64,000 bases of DNA from Sycon ciliatum (taxonomy: Eukaryota; Porifera; Calcarea; Leucosolenida; Sycettidae). Below the pieces are notes generated by a model that did no database searches, was not told the origin of the DNA, and saw only the letters and a program-made list of their open reading frames with translations. The translations under genes were made by a program, and so were the position numbers. Within the stretch, counting starts at the first letter, position 1; every line of letters starts with the position of its first letter. This document shows, one piece after another, positions 56,490-64,000 of this stretch. The stretch covers positions 22,412,435 to 22,476,434 of the forward strand of contig NC_088649.1 in assembly GCF_964019385.1 (NCBI RefSeq). The letters are read 5' to 3'.

Positions 56490-58092
56490 ATTATGCACCA
56501 AGGAGTAAAAGCAATAGTTGCAGTCACCAAGGTCTTCCTGAAGACGTAGAGCCCTCATTTGTAAAGATCCGACAATATTCGAGTGCGTGACGAAATATTT
56601 AGTGATCCCCTAATGCATCGATCTACGCGGATCAATATTTGAATGACTAGTAGGGAGAGGGTTAAAAACATTCGCTTTGATGGTAATGGTTCAATGTTCG
56701 GTCCGCTGCACAAAGGTATACTAGTCTACACGAAAATTCTAAAGACAACTCAAACAACAATTCTTCAGTATGGTACAAGTACATGTAGTAGCACACTGTA
56801 CACTGAGAACAGCTACAAACAGCCAGTTTTCCTTCTCTTCCCTTCATAGGCTCTTACAGGGGATAAAGTCAGCTATGAAAAAGAAAGAAGTTCTAGGAGT
56901 AAAGGTTTCAGTGAGATAAATATCACGTTTCAGTTGTGAGAGGGTAAGCAGGTTACTCATGACGGTTATTATTATATTCAAATAAGAATAACACAAACGC
57001 ATCGAAATTATCATTATTGTTAGGAATCACACGACACTTGCACTCGTTTTCAGCTTTTAACAAGCGTATGACCCTATCTAAATAATGTAGAGTAAAATTT
57101 AGCTTACAAACAGAAGAAATACTCAGATGGAGAGCCAATGATAAATTTGTAAGAAGAGAAAGGACCAAAGAGCTGCAATGGTATCGCATGAGCTGATTGC
57201 AAAGTTTCTGGTGGTGTGAGTGGATATCATAGCGTAACTTGTAGCTCTTTGGTCCTCTTTGTATTCTTGTAAATCATGGGTGAATCCTGGATTCTCCTAA
57301 GGCCTCACAGTGGTAAATCAACACAAGCCTCTTGGATTGGTCCTTGACACAGACATCAACTTCGAAGACTAGGTTCTAGTCAAGGCGCAGTCGAAATGCT
57401 CCATTTACAACTTGAGCAATGTTGTCTTCTCTGTGGTTCTGGTCACCAAAAGCAACTATATTCATGTCATTTCACCGCCTCTATTCTCTTGATCAGCCTT
57501 GGTCACAGAAAGTCCAGAAAACAATAACGATCCTACAAAAACCTACATGTAGCATCTCAATTTTCAGACCTACCCAGACCTACGTCTCGTTACGGTCTGA
57601 ATGCTATTGCAATTTGCAGCAGACAGATGGAACATGCTTCCACCTGGATGCCGTCAAGCTAAGCCCCTTTCTGCATTTGTCACAAGCACAAAGTCATTCC
57701 TATGGTTCCCAGTAATAAAGAAACGCCTGTTGGGAATTCCCTAGTAAAATAATATATTCTACTACTAATACTACTACTATTTGACAACATCGCTTACAAA
57801 TTTGGAACGAAACTTCATCACGTGGCGTTTTTGAAATTTCACAAGACATGGGCAGCCCTGCCATAACCGATAGCAACCCCATGAGACTGAAAGAAAGAGA
57901 TACAATATCATCATGAAAAAAGTGGTTATTTTTTGAAGTGAGAAAATAATTATGCACTAAATCCTACATGTAGGATTTACCGTATCAAGAGATAAGTATT
58001 TGAGAATCCCTAGACTAGGAAAAGGATAGTCGAGCCACAGAGATCATCCACATCAGTAATTCCTGAAAGAAAGTTAAACTCACCTTAATTAT
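56490..58092. other. Intergenic, nothing recognised
   Basis: No supported gene, no known repeat and no similarity to other parts of the window that I could see. Slightly AT-rich. Frames are all under 100 codons. Confidence 0.5.
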
Positions 58093-58178
58093 TAACTGGT
58101 TTGAGGGAAAGAGAAAAACGGGAAAAGTCTGAAGAAAAAACTGACCGTCACCACCAGGACTCGAACAAGGGACCCTCG
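58093..58178 (-). mobile_element. tRNA-derived SINE, truncated copy
   Basis: The minus strand reads GAGGGTCCCTTGTTCGAGTC and continues with the CAGACTTTTCCC body and CTCAAACCAGT end of the SINEs at 5,060 and 5,340. The B box is altered (TTGTTCGAGTCC) and the A-box half is missing. Confidence 0.65.
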
Positions 58179-58423
58179 AATGACCTAAATTAGTACAAAT
58201 CAAATCTATAATATCACCTTTCACTGGTGCCGGGGAGAATATTCTTTTCGGTCGCTCTTGTTTGCACATGCAAAGGCTCTTCCTGGCCGGTGATTGTCCA
58301 ATCCTGGGTTGGGTCTGGTGTAGTTTCGTCCTGATCCAGTTTCATCCAGATTCAAGTTTGTCATGATCCAGCATCGTCCTGGTGCAGCTACGTCCTTGTT
58401 GAGGCATCGATCAAACCTGCTCT

Positions 58424-59650
58424 TTAAACAATGTCGCGTATCACACAATCAAGAGGCACGTTTAACATGGATATCCATAGTGTAGTTGAGAGAGCAAAAT
58501 TGAAGTGCTGAAGAGTGTCCACCAGCACAAGCCTGCTCAAGATGAGAACAGTGTGTATCACGTTCTTACGGTTGCTACGCAACAAAGAACAGGACACTGT
58601 TGTGGTGCGGTTCCAGCCATGGTGGCTTCGTTTGTCCGCGGTGGATTTGAATCTCGCCAGTGCCGGCAGCAGTTGGCGATGAACGACGTAATCCTCCAGG
58701 GCAGTGATGAACAGGCCAGTGAAGGTTTTCATAATGCGATTCGCCTGCTGAGAGCCCACTAGTTCGCCTTCGGGACTCAGCTGATCGAACTGTCGACGAA
58801 AGATGGAAAACGTTACATGTACAGCTTTGGTTAGAGTCGTCTCTATTACATCGACGCATGTATCATCGACGTCCCAATGTCCGCGCGTGTAGTAGACTTG
58901 TTTTGCATCTTGCAGGTCCCGTTCCCAGCACCCGAGCACGGTGGGTTGAGCACTTTGCCCCCAGAAATGACCCCAGGGTTGGGATAATTGCGTCAAGGCC
59001 AGCTTCGTCCAAAGAATCTGAGACATTTCGCCTTGATCCTGGCCGAAGAACTGGCTGGCGTTGAGGTGTCCGCGACACCCATTCTTGTTGTAAGTGAATC
59101 GGCTTGGCTTGGAAAGCTGGCAGTTCTGAACGGCTTTCCTAGCTAACTGGAGAGCCTCAACGGTATCACACACTGGAAAGACCATCATTCGATCAGTTGA
59201 GTCGTCCTGCACTTGGCCGTAGAGGACTAGATAGTACGCGGGCAACAGCAGACAGTATACATGGATGGCGGCTCTATGCGTTTTTGTTCCCGCCCTTGCC
59301 CGGCGTGCGCACCACTTCAATTCTACGCGCAATTTGTTCTTGATCACACAAAACATCAGCTCCGCAATATCTGCACGGCCACAGAATTCCGCCCGGTTGT
59401 CGGTTGGCAAGGGAGTCGGCGTGCACACGTAGCTCACAAACTGTCTGGCTGTATACAGGACATTTTCAGTTCGGTTCCGTCCACTTTTCTCAATGCTCAC
59501 TGCGGTCGACGCTGGCGTGTGGGATAAAATACAGATAAACAGGGCAAGTGGAATCATTCTGAAGTTAGCGTCCATTAGTACGCATCTCATCCTGATGCAT
59601 ACCGACATAAGAATCTCAAGAATAACTGCTAATGCCTTTCGCATATGCAA
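58424..59650 (-). CDS. Type-C secreted cysteine-rich protein, unknown family
   Basis: 408 codons, intact and intronless. Two hydrophobic segments lie at the N-terminus (5-18 and 33-44). The second (MIPLALFICILSHTPAST from Met32 at 59,557) looks like the signal peptide, so the true start may be 59,557 rather than 59,650. Motifs shared with types A and B are LYTARQF (65-71), RADIAELMFC (92-101), FPVC (158-161), GCWERDL (240-246) and WDVDDTCVDV (259-268). A basic stretch near RFKSTADKRS and an R-L-V segment near the C-terminus also match. Sequence similarity to the other types is low outside these motifs. It is the only complete type-C gene here. Its upstream region is duplicated at 42,138-50,060. 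Confidence 0.75.
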   Translation of the reverse strand: MHMRKALAVILEILMSVCIRMRCVLMDANFRMIPLALFICILSHTPASTAVSIEKSGRNRTENVLYTARQFVSYVCTPTPLPTDNRAEFCGRADIAELMFCVIKNKLRVELKWCARRARAGTKTHRAAIHVYCLLLPAYYLVLYGQVQDDSTDRMMVFPVCDTVEALQLARKAVQNCQLSKPSRFTYNKNGCRGHLNASQFFGQDQGEMSQILWTKLALTQLSQPWGHFWGQSAQPTVLGCWERDLQDAKQVYYTRGHWDVDDTCVDVIETTLTKAVHVTFSIFRRQFDQLSPEGELVGSQQANRIMKTFTGLFITALEDYVVHRQLLPALARFKSTADKRSHHGWNRTTTVSCSLLRSNRKNVIHTVLILSRLVLVDTLQHFNFALSTTLWISMLNVPLDCVIRDIV

Positions 59651-61182
59651 TAATGATTAGACGAGGGTTACACAGGCGCTCGAGGACAGTTGTGAAGTGA
59701 ATGGGTTCAGCCCTGGTTGGCTATTCTGCTGAGTTATGTATAGTCACGCTACACTACCCACACTGGCTGCCTGGGATGTAGTTGTTGAATATTAGTGTGC
59801 AATTTTTGAACGGCTGGCATCTGCGGGGACTGCACTGATAAGATATGAATTAAGACTAGGTGGTGGATCCAAAGATGTCGATCAATGTGAAATTGAAATT
59901 CTGATCTCTATAGTGGTTGGCTATAAAAACCCTGCAAACGCCACGCAAAGTGGTCAATGGCTACCCGCACCATGTATTTCTTGGAATAAAATGAATAAAA
60001 GAATTGATGGCGACATTGAGTTCACAGGTGGTAGCAACAAAGTATGTTTGTTGAAACGTTGGAGACAGCACATACAATAGCTGAAGTATTTGGATCACAA
60101 ACCAGTTTATGCGGAAGAGTCACTCCACCAGCAACGTTGTCATGGACGTTGCAGGCTGTTAAATTTGGATTTCTTTGGAACTGATGACGTCAATGAGCTC
60201 ACAGATGATAACCAAAATTATCATGTATGAATCTTCAAATCGAGCATGTATATTATAGCTATCATGTATGATGAGCCATCGCGAATGCGAGCGCTGACAC
60301 ACCTGTACAGTGCGAGATGCGTAATTGGACACCTCAGGTGACAACTCAGCGTTTTACAACGGATCCCGGAAACTAAACGGTTACACGGTGCGTACAGGCT
60401 ATCATTTTATACTCATTTTTATCACCATACATTCATGCGTGGAACAGACTATAGGAAACACATTCATGAAATATTGCTGTCCCATTTGTCTGATAATTGC
60501 TCGTAACCGTTATTTGTATACGTCTGAACAAACCGGTGATTGTTATTGTGTGGTACCAGACATAGGCATAGGAAGGATATGAGTCCTGATCTAGGTGAGT
60601 GCTGTGATTTTGCCTGGCGAAATCAATACTTCACTGTGCTGCCTTCACATCGGTGTCGTATTGTGTTCCGCTTTAGGGAAAGCTGTATGCATGTGCTGAC
60701 GTGTACGGAAGGATGTCCCCATCGAGATGAATGTACAGTGATGGACGTGCATCTCAGTACATATAGGGGACCGTCTGCTCAAATTTGGAGAGAGATTCCT
60801 GAATACAGTCAACTTGGCGTATAACGACACTCCGTGGGGTATCAGAAAAGTGTTCTTATTCGCGAAGTGTCCATGTAGCCGAAGTCTCGTTTGAATGTTT
60901 GTGAATATGACCTCGGGGCACTAAAGGCATGTCGCTTTACGCTAATTGTCGTTATTCACATAGTGGCTGTGTCCGAAGATTAACATTTACAGCTCCATGG
61001 GACTTTGCTATGGGCATGGAAATTCTGTCGTTATTCGCGAATTGTCGTTATATCCGTAATCGTTATTAGCAAAATTGACGTTACGCAACCAAGTCTGAGG
61101 GGAAAATAAAAAATAATAATATCCTCAATCATATGGGAGGATAGGTGGGATGATCACCCACGTAGTCGGGCTTTCTTCGTAG
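59651..61182. repeat. Type-C upstream segment, uninterrupted copy
   Basis: Paralogue of 42,138-43,627 plus 48,509-49,830 without the Harbinger element, the 741-bp transposon or the hAT-like MITE, so it serves as the empty-site reference. No gene is supported. TATAAAAACC on the plus strand at about 59,922 has a diverged counterpart (TATAAACACC) at about 42,416, but no open frame follows. Confidence 0.65.
59735..59743 (-). promoter_or_regulatory. Possible TATA box of the type-C gene
   Basis: Minus strand TATACATAA about 85-93 bases before the ATG at 59,650. The truncated type-C copy reads TATTCATAA at the matching place. Confidence 0.35.
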
Positions 61183-61518
61183 TGTAGTATCCCTGCCCGC
61201 CCAATACGGAAGTAGTACGGAACTAATACGGAGCTTTGCCTGACGTATATTTAGTGTATCTCCGGTTGTATTTTAGCGTACGGCGTCTGCTGCATTAAAG
61301 TGGATGCGCATTTCTGTTTTGAGGAAGATTTTATAGCAACGACAAAGCTAACTCGAAGAAGAAGTAGTTAACCTCTAGGTGTGCACCGGAGAGAAAGTTA
61401 TTTATTAGCCGCTTCTTCTTTTACTAATAATTATATCCCAGGTGTGTAGCTGAGAGAATAATAATAAAAGATAACTCGTGTTAATTGCACCGTGCCTACC
61501 ACTCGGCTACCCGCTACA
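61183..61518 (+). mobile_element. Solo LTR (Ty3/gypsy type) with 4-bp target duplication
   Basis: 336 bp, TGTAGTATCCC to GCTACA, matching the outer parts of the LTR at 29,186-30,224. GTAG flanks both sides (61,179-61,182; 61,519-61,522). The paralogous site at about 49,817-49,822 is empty and has GTAG once. Confidence 0.85.
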
Positions 61519-61749
61519 GTAGTAGATCTGTGTACATTGACGATAAAAAAATTTAATTGGAGCTTGGACATCTGAAGTGCATGACCAGCCGACCAAACAA
61601 TTCAACCAATCCAACCAGAAAACTACTAATCCCTGCTCCACACACAGTGTTTCGCGGGAATTCACCAGTCATCAGCTAAGCTTGAGCAGGCTACGCAAAG
61701 TTGCACTCCGATTGCACTGAACTGTGCCGTTCTCCTCAAGGGGGTATAA

Positions 61750-62620
61750 GCATTTCATGTATTACACTCTCGATTACACCCATCACCCGTGTGCCGTATC
61801 TCTGAGCAAGTCCAGCTTCTGGTCCTAGCATAATCGCTTGTATTCAGCACGCGCACTGCGTTGTTCACATAGCAACCGTTATACTGCCCATTACAACAAA
61901 AATAGCCCTATTTACTTCCATTTGTGTACGGCCTTGTGTACTACGCTCGGCACATTCCGGGCATTTGAGCACTGTTGCAGGTTAAGACGCACAGCCTCTT
62001 TGTATTGCTCGTCTTCTGTTTCAAGATATGATGCCGGTGCTTTGCCGCGATCCATTCCCGAAAGCCTCTCCCTCATTCCACCCACCGCACAGCAATCATA
62101 TCCATAGGAACACATACCAACGAGAACTTCCCCAGTCTGCGGGCTACTGTGAATGTTAACCTGAAGTATGGTACGCGTACTTGGATTGAGATGGCTGACA
62201 GTATTTCTGAAGATGAGGTTTCCGTTTGGGTTGCGTTGACCCCTCCGAAGTAAAAAATGTCACCACTGACGGCGGCAGCTGCGCCACAATCGAGGCCCCT
62301 AGGATCCCTGACTCGTGCTGCCGGTTGGTATTAAACGTGTACTGATTTGCAGGCAGTTCGTTCAGGTCTGGATTATTTGGGCAGCGGGGATTTAACTCTG
62401 GTATATCTTGGCACTGTTGTTGTCGCTCCCAATCACCCCCAGCCCGAAAAACCAATGTGTAAATGGTCTATTCGGCTATGCATTCTGGGCCCTCTAGGAT
62501 CGGCGTATGTTCCACTTGGACAGGAATACTCCACACACGAACAGACATGTGTAGCCGAAAAGAAAACGCAGAAGTGGCAATTAGGAAACAGCGTAAATGC
62601 TTCACTTGCTCATCATTACA
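61750..62620 (-). pseudogene. Kelch-like gene remnant, alpha subtype (copy 3)
   Basis: Minus-strand pieces: GGDWERQQQCQDIPELNPRC (about 62,440-62,385), LPANQYTFNTNR, a D-I-F-Y-F-type blade in another frame, VGMCSYGYDCCAVGGMRERL (about 62,120-62,060), SYLETEDEQYKEAVRLNLQQ, and NNAVRVLNTSDYARTRSWTC (about 61,870-61,815). The last matches the beta subtype's NNAVHVLNT blade and confirms that the two subtypes are related. It passes directly into the beta copy at about 62,620. Confidence 0.45.
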
Positions 62621-64000
62621 GGAATTGCAATCTCCGCCAAAGACGTGTACGAGATTGTCGCGATTGGTGTACGCTTAGCCACATCTGGGGTCTGGAGCGT
62701 TTCCAGTGCACATGATCTCTGACCATGTACAGTTTCCGGTACTAGCGAAATATCTTGTATTCAGCAAGTGTACTGCGTTGTTTAGAACGCACTCCTTAAA
62801 TTCTGTGTCGTCTATTTCAAGGTATGATGCTGGGGGTTTCATGCCGTCAGTTGCCGAAGGACGATCCCCTATTCCACAGAATACATAGCATTCATAACCT
62901 TAGGAACACATGCTACGCCAGTGATTTCTGAGTTGGTCGACTACCATGAGTACTATCCTGAGGTGCTGCGGTCCACGAAGTTGGATTGACGGTAGACAGT
63001 ATTTCCTACAAAAAGGTTTGCATTTTCACTCACAAAGCGACTGTTCAGTTCATGGGGTAGTGGTCTACCAGAGCAATCACACTCACCACCGTGGTGGTTT
63101 TCCAGAAATGAGTAGAAGCAAAAACCCACACTCGCAGCCACATAATAGATAAATAGCTGAAAATGTCTAAATCCATCAAAGAACCGCCAGCAAGCGGGGG
63201 AAAACGCCGTGAAATCAAGTGAAACAGCATGGCCAGTGGTGAGCATGGGTGACTGGGCAGCAGGGGAGCGCCTGGAAAACAATGACTCCCTACATTCCTA
63301 GCCGCGACCGCTCAACCGGGCTAGAGGAAAAACACGCCTTTCGGCCAAAAAACCCTTCTATTTCATTAATTCCTACCCCGCTGCCAGTCGGACCCAAGAA
63401 TAGAGATAGCAAGAAATGGTATGTAATAACCGGTATATGCCATAATCATAAGCCACACACATAGGCATAGATTGTCAAGAAGAACAGTGGACGACTCCCA
63501 TGAAACCAGGGTGGGTGGGCGGGCAACTTCAACTACAGTACCACGAGGAAAAACAAAGACCACGATGGCAGGTTCAACGGAGTTGCGCAGAACAAGAGCA
63601 AATGCACGAAAATATTTGTGAGTGAAAAATACGTTTTTTGCACTCTTTCGCTACGCTCAGCCGTGAAAAAACAAATTTTTGCGTGAATTTCAGCCAATCC
63701 GAAGTAGAACATGTCACAACAGACGGATGCAGCTACACCACAGTCTACGCAGACACTCCTAGGATTCGTGACTCGTGATACTGGTTGGTACTCGATCTGT
63801 ACTGATTCGGATCCTTCCGGGTCAGGATCAAACGGGTAACAAGGCGTTGGATCTGGTATATTATATTCCCTGAAACTAGGCAAGATATTATAATTTTATG
63901 CGCTGCAGCTGTGGGTCCAAATCACTTTGAAGTCGAACAAACAATGTGTATAATTATGGTGAGTCCTGTTATGCAGCTTCTGTCCTCCAAAATGCAGTTC
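62621..64000 (-). pseudogene. Kelch-like gene remnant, beta subtype (copy 4), running off the window
   Basis: 62,621-63,024 and 63,675-64,000 match the 53,395-54,060 copy. The frame SVQIEYQPVSRVTNPRSVCV, then CGVAASVCCDMFYFGLAEIH (about 63,820-63,690), is open across the place where the 53-kb copy has a stop. An insertion of about 650 bp (63,025-63,675) with TTCACTCACAAA and TTTGTGAGTGAA as inverted words cuts it. The upstream exon should lie beyond 64,000. Confidence 0.45.

Noticed and set aside
56183-56590. Frames spanning the N gap
   Set aside because: They consist largely of unknown residues, and sequence on the right of the gap does not continue the type-B gene.

Overview
The window is animal nuclear DNA from an invertebrate. 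It has TATA-box genes, spliced gene remnants, LINEs, a GIY-YIG Penelope-like element, Ty3/gypsy elements, a PIF/Harbinger element and tRNA-derived SINEs, and about half of it is repeats. The frequent word tacatgtac and the mix of elements would suit a sponge or another marine invertebrate, but I cannot name the species. One assembly gap of 200 N lies at 56,290-56,489.

The resident genes belong to two families. The first is an unrecognised family of intronless, secreted, cysteine-rich proteins of about 380-440 residues, in three types. Type A is at 3,013-4,326, with a second type-A promoter entering from beyond the left edge. Type B is at 11,243-12,394, 27,236-28,384, 39,934-41,229 and 55,810-56,289 (cut by the gap). 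Type C is at 58,424-59,650, with a truncated copy at 41,787-42,137. All share a CWE-x-D(L/I) motif followed about 15 residues later by WDV-x3-C-x-DV. The second family looks kelch-like, is spliced and decayed, and comes in two subtypes (here alpha and beta). They sit as alpha-beta pairs on the minus strand near 20.4-25.0, 50.5-54.6 and 61.8-64.0 kb, plus a lone plus-strand beta copy at 8.5-9.7 kb.

The layout reads as repeated duplication of a module (type B gene, type C gene, alpha, beta) later hit by mobile elements. From left to right: type-A flank (0-0.9 kb); MITE and type-A gene (2.5-5.0); SINEs and minisatellite (5.0-7.4); beta copy (8.5-9.7); type-B gene (11.2-12.4); nested LINE, gypsy, LINE and Penelope block (12.5-19.9); alpha-beta pair (19.9-25.0); A/B chimeric gene (26.4-29.2); LTR, ubiquitin-like piece and gypsy fragment (29.2-33.3); chromodomain gypsy with a fossil initiator-tRNA copy (34.0-38.0); second A/B gene (39.9-41.4); type-C remnant with its flank, carrying a whole Harbinger element (41.8-50.1); alpha-beta pair (50.1-55.1); partial type-B gene (55.8-56.3); type-C gene (58.4-59.7); solo LTR (61.2); alpha-beta pair (61.8-64.0).

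Because the duplicated segments align to one another, several insertions can be read against an uninserted copy inside the same window. This gives target-site duplications directly for the Harbinger element, a hAT-like MITE, a solo LTR and a Penelope fragment. All paralogy statements come from reading by eye, and no identities were computed.
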